DNA of 39,493 bases from Myxococcales bacterium. GTDB taxonomy: Bacteria; Myxococcota_A; Polyangia; Nannocystales; Nannocystaceae. This document shows positions 15,682-23,499 of this stretch, piece by piece. The translations under genes were made by a program, and so were the position numbers. Numbering within the stretch: position 1 is the stretch's first letter; every line of letters begins with the position of its first letter. The notes under the pieces were generated by a model. It was not told the origin of the DNA and did not search any database. It saw nothing but the letters and a program-made list of their open reading frames with translations. Location of the stretch: assembly GCA_020633335.1 (NCBI GenBank), contig JACKDU010000019.1, positions 1-39,493 on the forward strand, in the 5' to 3' direction.

Positions 15682-15974
15682 CGGAGTCGGAGGCATGAGT
15701 AGCATCAACGCGGGCGTTTGTATGCCCTTCGGCGGGCGCAGCGGCGCCAGAGGGCGCGCACAGTCGCAGCTGTGGGGCACATGACGCGCATTTCTCCCCG
15801 AGAATCTACCTGCGCGGGCCCGACCGACGGTCGCGCGGCCCTTCGGTGAACGGCGACGACGACCGCGCTGCGGCGGCGCCGAGCGGAGCTTCGGGAACGG
15901 CGCTCTCAGCGCGATGGCGCGCCCTGGCGCCACAATTCCACCGGCGACCGAGGGGGATGTCATGATGGGCGGCG

Positions 15975-16685
15975 ATGAAGCTCTCCATCGGCCTCGCGCT
16001 GGCGATCTCGCTCCTCGTCCGCGAGGACCCCGGCGTCGGAGGGAGCGGCGCGGAGCGGGCCGACGAGGGCCCGCGCCGCGCAGGCCCGAGCGCCGACGAG
16101 CTCCTCGCGCTCACCGAGCGCTGCGATCCGCTGCCGGGGGTCGGCGAGTTCAAGACCGACTCGCGGAGCCCGGCGGCGACCGTGCCGATCTGCCGGCTGG
16201 CGGGCGCGATCTGGTGGCGGGCGGACGCCGACATCGACTGCGACGGCGGGAGCTCGGCCTCCTGCAAGGACGACCCGAGCTACCAGGCGACGACCTCGGC
16301 GAAGGACTCGAAGGGCTCCTTCGTCGACGCGTCGACGCTCCCCTTCCTGGTGGTGCCGCTCGCGGGGAACGGCTTCGACCCGAAGAAGCTCGGGATCAAG
16401 ACCGGCTGGTCGGGCTACGGCTCGGCCGGCGCGATCATCTACGACGGCCAGCTCCTCTACGTCCCCTACGCCGACGCCGGCCCGGCCGGGGTGATCGGCG
16501 AGCTCTCGCAGGCGGCGGCCGCGAGGCTCGGGATCCCGACGAGCCCGCGGAGCGGCGGGGTCGACTCGGGGGTCACCTACATCGTCTTCACCGGGCCGGG
16601 GAGCTACGTCGAGCCGATCGAGAGCGAGGCCGAGGCGAGGGCGCTCGGCGAGCGCCTGGCGAGGGCGCTGATCCAGGACAATTGA
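15975..16685 (+). CDS. GH75-family chitosanase, probably secreted
   Basis: A 236-residue glycoside hydrolase family 75 protein, predicted to cleave chitosan. The family signature is clear: ADIDCDG near residue 85, the IIYDGQLLYVPYADAGPAGVIGE block with a conserved acidic pair (Asp in YADAGP, Glu in GVIGE), and the C-terminal SGVTYIVFTGPG segment. The hydrophobic N-terminus is short and the cleavage site unclear. CATGAT ends 8 bases before the ATG; there is no strong Shine-Dalgarno site. It is divergent from the sigma factor gene. The likely role is attack on fungal cell walls or use of chitosan (inference). Confidence 0.85.
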   Translation: MKLSIGLALAISLLVREDPGVGGSGAERADEGPRRAGPSADELLALTERCDPLPGVGEFKTDSRSPAATVPICRLAGAIWWRADADIDCDGGSSASCKDDPSYQATTSAKDSKGSFVDASTLPFLVVPLAGNGFDPKKLGIKTGWSGYGSAGAIIYDGQLLYVPYADAGPAGVIGELSQAAAARLGIPTSPRSGGVDSGVTYIVFTGPGSYVEPIESEAEARALGERLARALIQDN

Positions 16686-16720
16686 CAGTTGGCGACGGGA
16701 TACTCACTCCATTTCCCTGC

Positions 16721-16730
16721 GGACATGTCC
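16721..16730. other. Palindrome GGACATGTCC between convergent genes
   Basis: A perfect 10-base palindrome between the chitosanase stop (16685) and the channel stop (16750). It belongs to the GTCC/GGAC motif group seen in other intergenic regions here; possibly part of a bidirectional terminator. Confidence 0.4.
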
Positions 16731-16749
16731 AACTCGCCAGGTCGATCAA

Positions 16750-19395
16750 TCAGGCCTCGTCGCGGCTGATCACCCAGGCGCCGACGATCCGCGCGTTGTC
16801 GATCAGCATCCCCGGCTCGGGCGCCTCGCCGACCCACAAGTCGTTGCGCTCGCCCTCGCCGCGGACCTCGAGGGCGACGAGGGCGGCGCCCTGGGCCGCG
16901 AGCGCGTCGGCGAGCTGGTCGTAGGTCGAGCGGCCGGCGCCGCCGCTGGCGACCATCCGCAGCAGGCTCTGACCCCAGGGGCCGAGGAGCTCGGTGTAGA
17001 CCGCGTCGAAGCTCGGGACGATCACCGACTGGTAGAGGAAGAGGGCGCGGAGCGCCTGGGTCGAGATGATCTGGATGTCGTCGCGGCCCTGGTGGGCGAA
17101 GTGGTGGCGGAGGCGGCGGGCGAGCTCGATGTCGAAGAGCTCGGCGACCACCCGCGGGCGCCCGTGGGCGCAGGCGTCGTTGCCGACGTGCTCGGCGTGG
17201 GTGACCAGGGCCTCGAGCTTCATCATCGCCTTGGCGATCCGGGCGTCGGAGTCGTGGCCGCTCGAGAGGAAGACGACCACGTCCATGCTCGCCGCGTGGC
17301 CGAAGCCGCGGGGGAGGCCGACCAGGCGGCGCGACGAGGTGAAGTCGCCGACCGCGATCTCGATCCGCCCGAGGGGGACGCTCTCGTGGGGGAGCCGGTG
17401 GCCGTGGAGGGCGCCGTGCTCGTCGGCCGCGAAGATCCCGTGGCGCTCGGAGAGGAGGCCGTTGCGGACGAGGTTGGTCCGGGCGTCGAAGTCGTCGAGG
17501 GCGGCCGCGCGCGCCTCCTCGCTCTCGACCAGCACGAGGATCTGGGCGGCCGGCTCGGCGATCACCAGGGCCTCGATCAGCGAGACGGTCGCCGAGCGGA
17601 AGCCGCAGATCAGGATCCGCTTCATCGGCGCGGTCGCGGCCCTGGCGAAGCGCGGCGGCGTCGCCTCGGCCTCCGCGGGGGGCGTGGGCGCCTCCTCGGC
17701 CGGCGCCCGCAGGGCCTCGGCGAAGTCGCGGACGACCGCGAAGTTGGCGGCGATCGCCACGAAGCCCCGGCAGCCGCCGGCGGGGAGCGGCGGCGTGTCG
17801 GGGGCGGGGTTGAGGCAGACCTCGACGTCGGGCTCGTGCGGCTGATCGCGGAGCGGGCGGGTGAGGAGGCCGAGGGGGAGGAGCGTCTGACCGCGGCTGC
17901 GGGCCCGCAGGAGGCGCATCGCCGCCGCCGGCTCGCTCGGGATCGGCGGCGCGCTCTCGCAGCGGTAGGCGAGCCCGGGGACGTCGAAGTAGCAGGTGTA
18001 GAGCTCGTGGCCGTGGCTGGCGAGGAGGACGTCGAGGAGCTGGGTGCTCCGCGGCCGGCGGATCGTCGCCGCCATGAAGAGCGCGAGGAGGCGCTCGCTG
18101 GGGACGATGAAGGCGCGGGTGCCCGAGCCCGAGATCGCGGTCCGGGCCGCCGGGATCGCGCTCTCGTCGAGGATCTCGGCGATCAGGAGCTGGGGGCGCT
18201 CGCCCGGGCCGCGCCGCGGGGCGCCGCCGTTCTCGACCAGGGTGAGGAGGGTCTGGAGGGTCTCGGCGTCGGGATCGGGGGCGTCGAGGTTGGCGAGGAG
18301 CATCACCCGCTGGGCGACGCCCATGTCGGTGCGCTTCAGGAGCGCGGCGTCGTCGCTGGTCCAGGGGCGGTAGACGACGTGGGCCATGTCGGTGCCGCGG
18401 AGGAACTCCGGCGGATCGTCGCTGTGGCCGACGACGAGGTAGCGGCGCCCGCGGACCCCGGAGCGGGTGTTGCGGATCAGCTCGCGGAGCCACTCCCGGG
18501 AGAGGCGGCCCTCGGGGACCAGCTTCTTGTAGTAGCGGGTGAGCTCGTGGAGGAGGCGGCGGGTCGCCGGGGTGATGTTGACGATCACCGTGTGGCCGCG
18601 GAGCCCGGGCTCGCGGAGGTTGCTCAGCTCCATCAGCTCGCGGACGACGTCGGTCCCGAGGCCGATCAGGAAGGAGACCAGGAAGAGCCCGAAGACCGTC
18701 AGCGCGAGCGAGACCAGCATCGCGGTCGCCTCGATCGGCCCGGAGATCATGTTACCGGGGTCCTGGATCTGCCGGAACGCCCACCAGAGGAGGGTGAGGA
18801 AGTGGCGATCGTCGCGGGTGATCTCGCCGTCGTTGTTGAAGTCGACCGAGGTGTGGGCCCGCTCGGCGACGTTCTCGATGATCACCGCGCCGGTGAACGA
18901 GAGCGCCATCACGAAGACCCCCATCAGGACGACCTGGCGCGAGCGCTCGCGGCGGGCGAGGACCAGCCAGATGTCGCGGGCGAGGGGCGCCCAGTAGCCG
19001 ATCAGGAGGAGCATCCGCGTCAGCCGGAAGATCCGGAGGAAGCGGTTGGTCGACGCGCCCTCGACCGCCATCGGCAGGAAGGAGAGGAGCGCGAGGAGAT
19101 CGAGGAGGAGGAGGGCGACGTTGCCGAGGCTCGGCACCCGCCAGGCGCGGGTCGGCGCGGGCGCGTGCGGCTGCTGGTGGGGATCGCTCTCCTCGCTCTC
19201 GGCCCGGAAGACCAGGAAGACCCGGAACGCCAGCTCGAGGCTGAAGACCAGGAGGAAGATCCCGGCGAAGTCGTCGACCCACTCGTAGGGGAGGAGGCTG
19301 ATGATGATGCACGCGCTCAGGAAGAGGCGGATCTCAAAGCGCGCGAGGAGCCGCTGGAGGCCCTCGGCGAGCGAGACGAGCGGCGCTTTAGCCAC
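16750..19395 (-). CDS. CASTOR/POLLUX-like RCK-domain ion channel with EF-hand loop
   Basis: An 881-residue predicted cation channel. Six membrane segments lie in residues 22-250, including an S4-like helix with Arg at three-residue steps (RIFRLTR, 121-127). The pore segment is LLWWAFRQIQDPGN (about 202-215), reminiscent of the CASTOR/POLLUX filter. Between S5 and the pore is an EF-hand-type loop DFNNDGEITRDD (185-196), normally calcium-binding. The C-terminal two thirds hold two RCK/TrkA-N-like nucleotide-binding regions that gate such channels. The start is GTG at 19395, with TATCAT ending 8 bases before it and no Shine-Dalgarno site. Confidence 0.85.
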   Translation of the reverse strand: MAKAPLVSLAEGLQRLLARFEIRLFLSACIIISLLPYEWVDDFAGIFLLVFSLELAFRVFLVFRAESEESDPHQQPHAPAPTRAWRVPSLGNVALLLLDLLALLSFLPMAVEGASTNRFLRIFRLTRMLLLIGYWAPLARDIWLVLARRERSRQVVLMGVFVMALSFTGAVIIENVAERAHTSVDFNNDGEITRDDRHFLTLLWWAFRQIQDPGNMISGPIEATAMLVSLALTVFGLFLVSFLIGLGTDVVRELMELSNLREPGLRGHTVIVNITPATRRLLHELTRYYKKLVPEGRLSREWLRELIRNTRSGVRGRRYLVVGHSDDPPEFLRGTDMAHVVYRPWTSDDAALLKRTDMGVAQRVMLLANLDAPDPDAETLQTLLTLVENGGAPRRGPGERPQLLIAEILDESAIPAARTAISGSGTRAFIVPSERLLALFMAATIRRPRSTQLLDVLLASHGHELYTCYFDVPGLAYRCESAPPIPSEPAAAMRLLRARSRGQTLLPLGLLTRPLRDQPHEPDVEVCLNPAPDTPPLPAGGCRGFVAIAANFAVVRDFAEALRAPAEEAPTPPAEAEATPPRFARAATAPMKRILICGFRSATVSLIEALVIAEPAAQILVLVESEEARAAALDDFDARTNLVRNGLLSERHGIFAADEHGALHGHRLPHESVPLGRIEIAVGDFTSSRRLVGLPRGFGHAASMDVVVFLSSGHDSDARIAKAMMKLEALVTHAEHVGNDACAHGRPRVVAELFDIELARRLRHHFAHQGRDDIQIISTQALRALFLYQSVIVPSFDAVYTELLGPWGQSLLRMVASGGAGRSTYDQLADALAAQGAALVALEVRGEGERNDLWVGEAPEPGMLIDNARIVGAWVISRDEA

Positions 19396-19403
19396 GGGCG
19401 CGC

Positions 19404-19409
19404 ATGATA
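19404..19409 (-). promoter_or_regulatory. -10 box TATCAT of the ion channel gene
   Basis: It ends 8 bases before the GTG at 19395 and matches five of six consensus bases; leaderless mRNA predicted. Confidence 0.45.
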
Positions 19410-19524
19410 GTGCGGCTTCGCCGGCCTGAGAAGGCGAGGCGGTGAGGGGATCGCGGGCGTCGGCGAGCGGCCGCGGGCCGCCCCGGGGGGCTGCGGAGGG
19501 GCCGCGAAGGGGCCGCGGAGGGGC

Positions 19525-19553
19525 TTGGCAGGGGGCCGCCGCTTCGGTAGGAG
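19525..19553 (+). promoter_or_regulatory. Promoter TTGGCA-17-TAGGAG of the hydrolase gene
   Basis: TTGGCA (19525-19530) and TAGGAG (19548-19553) are 17 bases apart, and the GTG follows after 6 bases, so transcription would start at the start codon. GGAGG within this stretch could also act as a ribosome binding site if the real promoter is further upstream. Confidence 0.5.
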
Positions 19554-19559
19554 GGGGGC

Positions 19560-20060
19560 GTGCAGGTGCTCTTCTGCCACGGCCTCGAGAGCGGGCCCTG
19601 GGGGCGCAAGTCGATCGCCCTCCGCGACGCTGGCCTCGAGGTGATCGCCCCGGACGGTCGCGGCCAGGACCTCGCGGCCCGCGTCGACGCGATCGCCCAG
19701 GCGATCGCCGACGCCCCGGCGCCGCCGCTCCTCGTCGGCTCGAGCTTCGGCGGGATCGCCGGGCTCGTCGCGGCGATCGTCGCCGACGCGCGCGGGGCCC
19801 GGGTGCGCGGGCTCGTCCTCCTGGCGCCCGCGCTCTTCGTCCCGGCGCCGCCGATCCTCGGCGATCGCCCGCTGCGGCCGCCGGCGCCGACCCTGATCCT
19901 CCACGGGACCCGCGACGACATCTGCCCGATCGAGATCTCGCGGCGCTTCGCGGCCGAGCACGGGGCGCGGCTCATCGAGGTCGACGACGACCACCGCCTG
20001 GTCGGCTCGCTGCCGCGGATCGTCGACGCGGTCCGCGGGGCGATCGCCGGCGAGCGGTGA
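19560..20060 (+). CDS. Small alpha/beta-hydrolase, YqiA/UPF0227-like
   Basis: A 166-residue cytoplasmic esterase-like protein. The catalytic triad can be traced: nucleophile Ser62 in the GSSFGG elbow, Asp119 or Asp120 in HGTRDD, and His145 in DDDHRL. The N-terminal LFCHGLESGP is the oxyanion-hole region. Length and motifs match small YqiA-type esterases; the natural substrate is unknown. The GTG start at 19560 is placed right where the protein fold begins. Confidence 0.85.
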   Translation: MQVLFCHGLESGPWGRKSIALRDAGLEVIAPDGRGQDLAARVDAIAQAIADAPAPPLLVGSSFGGIAGLVAAIVADARGARVRGLVLLAPALFVPAPPILGDRPLRPPAPTLILHGTRDDICPIEISRRFAAEHGARLIEVDDDHRLVGSLPRIVDAVRGAIAGER

Positions 20061-20120
20061 AGACGCGCGCCGGACGAGCGATGCGCGCGCCTCGCCGCGC
20101 GATCTCGACGATGCGCGACC

Positions 20121-20150
20121 TTGCGCGTCCCGCCGACGTCCGCCTATGCT
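20121..20150 (+). promoter_or_regulatory. Promoter TTGCGC-18-TATGCT of the CAP-domain gene
   Basis: TTGCGC (20121-20126) and TATGCT (20145-20150) with an 18-base spacer; the ATG at 20158 follows 7 bases later. An earlier in-frame ATG at 20146 lies inside the -10 box, which argues against its use. Confidence 0.55.
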
Positions 20151-20157
20151 GCCGTCG

Positions 20158-21000
20158 ATGGTCTCCGCGCGCGTTCCCGTCCTCGGCCTCTCGCTCGGCC
20201 TGCTCCTCACCGGCTGCTACGTCGGCGTCGATCCCGACGCGCTGAGCGGGAGCGACGCGTCGAGCGGGGTGAGCGTCAGCGCGACGATCACCCAGGGATC
20301 GGGCGACGACACATCGAGCTCGAGCGGCGGCGAGGCGAGCGGCGGCGAGTCCAGCGGGGCCCTCGATCCGACGACGGGGGACGGGACGACGGGCGACGCG
20401 ACGACGACCGACGACGTGACGACGAGCGGCGACGCGACGACGGGCGACGTGACGACGACGGGCGACGGGACGACGAGCACGACGAGCGACGGGACGACGA
20501 GCACGACGAGTGGCGGGTCGACGAGCACGAGCGGGGGGATGGGCGAGTACTGCGACGCCGACGACGACTGGGATCCGGCGTGGGCCTCCCTCGAGGAGCA
20601 GGTGCTCGAGGTGGTCAACCAGGTCCGCGCGGAGGGGGCGGATTGCGGGAGCAAGGGGAGCTTCGGCGCCGCCGGGCCGCTGACCATGCACCCGCTCCTC
20701 CGCTGCGCCGCTCGCCTCCACTCGAAGGACATGGTCGTCCGCAACTTCTTCAACCACGTCAACCCGGACGGCGAGGACCCCTGGGATCGGATCGCCAAGA
20801 CCGGCTACGGCGGCTACCAGACCGCGGGTGAGAACATCGCCGGGGGCTCGGGGACGGCCGCCGGGGTGATGGACCAGTGGATGAACAGCGACGGCCACTG
20901 CGCGAATATCATGAACCCGGCGTTCAATCAGATCGGGGTCGGCTACTACCCGGGCGGCATGTACGGGCACATGTGGACTCAGGTCTTCACCAAGAAGTAG
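20158..21000 (+). CDS. CAP/SCP-domain lipoprotein
   Basis: A 280-residue predicted lipoprotein, lipobox LLTGC with Cys20. Residues about 30-125 form a Thr/Ser/Gly/Asp linker encoded by repeated DNA. The C-terminal domain (about 140-280) is a CAP domain: the NQVRAEG helix, LHSKDM...FFNHVNPDGEDPWDR, GENIAGG and WMNSDGHCANIMNP motifs are all present, as are two likely disulfide pairs. CAP proteins bind lipids or act outside the cell in many roles. It is in line with further plus-strand lipoprotein genes, each with its own promoter. Confidence 0.9.
   Translation: MVSARVPVLGLSLGLLLTGCYVGVDPDALSGSDASSGVSVSATITQGSGDDTSSSSGGEASGGESSGALDPTTGDGTTGDATTTDDVTTSGDATTGDVTTTGDGTTSTTSDGTTSTTSGGSTSTSGGMGEYCDADDDWDPAWASLEEQVLEVVNQVRAEGADCGSKGSFGAAGPLTMHPLLRCAARLHSKDMVVRNFFNHVNPDGEDPWDRIAKTGYGGYQTAGENIAGGSGTAAGVMDQWMNSDGHCANIMNPAFNQIGVGYYPGGMYGHMWTQVFTKK
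20464..20511. repeat. Two 24-base in-frame repeats in the CAP lipoprotein linker
   Basis: Units at 20464-20487 and 20488-20511 differ at the last base only. They sit within a longer ACGACG/GGCGAC-rich zone from about 20370 to 20540 that codes the linker. Confidence 0.85.
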
Positions 21001-21066
21001 ACGTCCTCCGCTCGCCGCCGCGCGCCCCTGGCCGAGGGGCCGGTGGCAACTCTCACGGCGTCCGGA

Positions 21067-21072
21067 TAGCGT
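21067..21072 (+). promoter_or_regulatory. -10 box TAGCGT of the Cys-rich lipoprotein gene
   Basis: It ends 7 bases before the ATG at 21080. GTGGCA at 21043-21048, 18 bases upstream, resembles the TTGGCA -35 boxes of other genes here. Confidence 0.4.
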
Positions 21073-21079
21073 CGGCGGG

Positions 21080-21946
21080 ATGCGTCGCCTCCACCCCTCC
21101 CGCACCCGCTCCCTCTCCTCGGCCGCCTCCTTCGCCGCGCTCCTCTGCCTCAGCGGCTGCGCCGGCGACGATTCGAAGACCTCCGCCGGCTCGACCTCCT
21201 CGGCGAGCGCGACCACCGACGGGGAGACGAGCACCTCCGGGTCGACGTCGACCTCGTCGAGCTCGTCGGATTCATCGACCTCGGCGTCGTCGAGCTCGTC
21301 GACCTCGGACGCGAGCTCGTCGACCTCGGACGCGAGCTCATCGTCCGGCGGCACGGGCGGCCTGCCGGACGGCGGCGCATGCGTGAGCGACGGGGAGTGC
21401 ATGTCGGGGCATTGCTACGTCATCACCTTCCTCGGCGGGACCTGCGGCGAGTGCTTCATCGACAGCGACTGCGCGGGCGGCGGCTGCTCGCCGCCGAACC
21501 CCTTCGACGGCACCCCGCCGATGTGCAACAAGGGCGAGGCCGGCGGTGGCTGCGAGACCAGCGAGGTCTGTATGCCGGGGCTCGAGTGCGCGACGGTCGT
21601 CGATCTCCTCGGCCTCATCCAGATCAGCACCTGCGGTGAGTGCGTCACCGACGCGGCGTGCGACCCCGGGGATCTCTGCGCCCCCGACGTCGACCTCGCC
21701 AACTTCAAGGGGCAGAACACGTGCATCCCCCCCGGGACGATGCCGCAGGACGCCTACTGCGATCTCGCGGGATCCGGGGACGAGGCCTGCATGAGCGGGA
21801 TCTGCTCGACCGTCGACGTCATGGGGATCGCCCAGATCGGCGCCTGCGGTGAGTGCGACACCGACGCTGATTGCCAGGGCGGCACCTGTATGCTCGGGAC
21901 CTTCGATCTCGACACCGCCACGCTCGTGGGCTCCACGTGCGTGTGA
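21080..21946 (+). CDS. Cysteine-rich lipoprotein with Ser/Thr linker
   Basis: A 288-residue predicted lipoprotein with lipid cysteine 27 (CLSGC). Residues about 28-95 are almost only Ser, Thr, Ala, Gly and Asp. The remainder has about 26 cysteines in repeats of the type CxECxxDxxCxxGxC, similar in style to the protein at 4370-5275. No catalytic motif is seen. It probably forms a rigid disulfide-linked surface domain. It converges on the AraC gene. Confidence 0.85.
   Translation: MRRLHPSRTRSLSSAASFAALLCLSGCAGDDSKTSAGSTSSASATTDGETSTSGSTSTSSSSSDSSTSASSSSSTSDASSSTSDASSSSGGTGGLPDGGACVSDGECMSGHCYVITFLGGTCGECFIDSDCAGGGCSPPNPFDGTPPMCNKGEAGGGCETSEVCMPGLECATVVDLLGLIQISTCGECVTDAACDPGDLCAPDVDLANFKGQNTCIPPGTMPQDAYCDLAGSGDEACMSGICSTVDVMGIAQIGACGECDTDADCQGGTCMLGTFDLDTATLVGSTCV
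21292..21333. repeat. Two exact 21-base in-frame repeats
   Basis: Units at 21292-21312 and 21313-21333 are identical, in the Ser/Thr linker of the lipoprotein at 21080. Confidence 0.85.
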
Positions 21947-21973
21947 GCGAGCGGCTGGTCTCATTCAGTATAC

Positions 21974-21989
21974 ATGTCTGAAGAGACAT
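21974..21989. other. Palindrome ATGTCT-GAAG-AGACAT between convergent genes
   Basis: Six-base arms and a 4-base loop, 27 bases after the lipoprotein stop and 38 before the AraC stop. It has the same geometry as the palindrome at 5646-5661; a candidate shared terminator. Confidence 0.45.
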
Positions 21990-22027
21990 CTTCGTTCGAC
22001 GGGGAGCGCCACGACCCCCGGACCCCG

Positions 22028-22852
22028 CTACTCGCCCCGCGAGCCGGCCGCGAAGGCGCCGGGCGAGCGGCCGACCACCCGCTTGAAGTCGCGGGCGAAG
22101 TGGGCCTGGTCGGCGTAGCCGAGGGCCGCGGCGAGCTCGGCGAGGGGGGGCGGCTCGGCCGACTGGAGCCGCTCGGCGGCCTCGTGGAGGCGGTAGCGGC
22201 TCAGCACCCACTTGGGGGTGACGCCGACGTGGCGTCGAAAGGCGCGCTGGAGGGCGCGGGCGTCGAGGCCGGCGGCCTCGGCGAGCTCGTCGACGCGGAC
22301 GAGCGAGCGGTCGATCGCGGCCCGCTCGACGAGGTCGCGGAGGCGCAGCGACGCGGCCGGCGGCGGCGGCAGGCGGGGGGCGAGGAGGGCGACCGACGCG
22401 GCGATCCTCGCCTCGAGGTCGGCGGCGGCGAGCACCTCGCGGGCCCAGGCCTCGCCGTCGTCGCCGAAGAGCGCGGCGATCGGCAGCGCGAGGTCACCGA
22501 GGCGGTCGAGCGAGCCGCCGACGAGGGGCTGGAACATCGCCGGCCGGAACTTGATCCCGAAGACCCAGCCCTCGCCCTCGAGGCGCCGGGTGAAGCGGCC
22601 GCGGTGGATCCCCGCGACCTGGGCGCGCGCACCCTCGCCGTCGACCTCGACGACCAGGTGGACGCAGGGGTGGGGGAGGGTCTCGGCGCTGGTCGGCGCG
22701 TCGAGGCGCCAGCGCACCGTCCAGAAGTGGGCGACGAAGTCCGCGAGCGCGGGCGGCGGGAGCACCCGGCGGTGCTCCTGGGCGTCGGCGAGCGGCGGGG
22801 CGCCGCGGAGGACGCCCCGCGCGGGCGGGGCCTCGGGGAGCGCTCGGCCCAT
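22028..22852 (-). CDS. AraC-family transcription regulator
   Basis: A 274-residue DNA-binding protein. The N-terminal half resembles the DUF6597-type ligand or sensor domain (PPPALADFVAHFWTVRW...PHPCVHLVVE, then FGIKFRPAMFQPL). The C-terminal AraC double helix-turn-helix covers about 180-270 (GLDARALQRAFRRHVGVTPKWVLSRYRLHEA in two parts and LGYADQAHFARDFKRVVGRSPGAF). It is divergent from a DUF3224 gene only 70 bases away, so it probably controls that gene and itself. The promoter TTGAAC-17-CATGGT puts the transcript start at or next to the ATG. Confidence 0.9.
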   Translation of the reverse strand: MGRALPEAPPARGVLRGAPPLADAQEHRRVLPPPALADFVAHFWTVRWRLDAPTSAETLPHPCVHLVVEVDGEGARAQVAGIHRGRFTRRLEGEGWVFGIKFRPAMFQPLVGGSLDRLGDLALPIAALFGDDGEAWAREVLAAADLEARIAASVALLAPRLPPPPAASLRLRDLVERAAIDRSLVRVDELAEAAGLDARALQRAFRRHVGVTPKWVLSRYRLHEAAERLQSAEPPPLAELAAALGYADQAHFARDFKRVVGRSPGAFAAGSRGE

Positions 22853-22860
22853 CGCCGGCG

Positions 22861-22889
22861 ACCATGCGCGATCTGTCGCGTTTGTTCAA
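22861..22889 (-). promoter_or_regulatory. Promoter TTGAAC-17-CATGGT of the AraC gene
   Basis: TTGAAC (22884-22889) and CATGGT (22861-22866) with a 17-base spacer, 8 bases before the ATG at 22852. Confidence 0.5.
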
Positions 22890-22910
22890 GACAGCCGCGG
22901 CGGCGCCCGC

Positions 22911-22916
22911 TAGAAG
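22911..22916 (+). promoter_or_regulatory. -10 box TAGAAG of the DUF3224 gene
   Basis: TAGAAG ends 6 bases before the ATG at 22923. It faces the AraC promoter within a 70-base divergent region. Confidence 0.4.
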
Positions 22917-22922
22917 GGCCCC

Positions 22923-23351
22923 ATGCTCGTCCAGGGGACCTTCGAGATCACCGCTCAATTCGAGCCGCCCCACGACACCGTCGACGGGGTGGCGCTGGCG
23001 CGGGCGCGCTTTGACAAGCGCTTCCAGGGCCCGCTCGAGGCGACCAGCGCGGTCGAGATGCTGAGCGCGCGGACGCCGGTCGCCGGCTCCGCCGGCTACG
23101 TGGCGATCGAGCGGGTCCGCGGCGTGCTCGCGGGGCGGCGTGGCACCTTCGTCCTCCAGCACATGGGGGTGATGCGACGGGGCGCGCCCTCGCTGACCGT
23201 GAGCGTGGTCCCCGACTCGGGGACCGGCGAGCTCCGCGGGCTCCGCGGATCGATGGACATCCAGATCGCCGACGGGGTCCATCACTACGCGCTGGACTAC
23301 GAGATCGACGAGGTCGACGAGCCCGCGGCCGACGCGTCGGCGAGCGCCTGA
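22923..23351 (+). CDS. DUF3224-family protein
   Basis: A 142-residue cytoplasmic protein of the DUF3224 family, which has a small beta-barrel fold related to allene oxide cyclase and no proven reaction. The family pattern is visible: ARARFDKRFQGPLEATSAVEML, a GYVAIERVRGVLAGRRGTFVLQH segment read as two parts, and the closing GELRGLRGSM...HYALDYEID. The start at 22923 is preceded by TAGAAG 6 bases away. Divergent from an AraC regulator. Confidence 0.85.
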   Translation: MLVQGTFEITAQFEPPHDTVDGVALARARFDKRFQGPLEATSAVEMLSARTPVAGSAGYVAIERVRGVLAGRRGTFVLQHMGVMRRGAPSLTVSVVPDSGTGELRGLRGSMDIQIADGVHHYALDYEIDEVDEPAADASASA

Positions 23352-23487
23352 GGCGGGGCCGGCGGGGCCGGCGGGCCGGCCCGACGACGGGTTGCGATCG
23401 CGCGCGCCTCGGTTGAATGGCGCCGGGCGGAGCGCTCGCTCGCCCCGGCGCGCGTTCATCGTCGAGGGCCCGGAACGGCGCTCCTGG

Positions 23488-23493
23488 TAGGAT
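23488..23493 (+). promoter_or_regulatory. -10 box TAGGAT of the FG-GAP lipoprotein gene
   Basis: TAGGAT ends 6 bases before the ATG at 23500; the same hexamer precedes the kinase gene at 34748. Leaderless mRNA predicted. Confidence 0.45.
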
Positions 23494-23499
23494 CGCGGG

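Noticed and set aside
17092..19407. A 771-codon open frame on the plus strand opposite the ion channel
   Set aside because: It is a GC-driven shadow: composition is mostly Glu, Arg, Ala, Gly and Val, no domain is recognisable, and the opposite strand has a well-formed channel.
20146..20157. Start of the CAP lipoprotein at the earlier ATG
   Set aside because: This ATG lies within the predicted -10 box, and the signal peptide fits the ATG at 20158 better.
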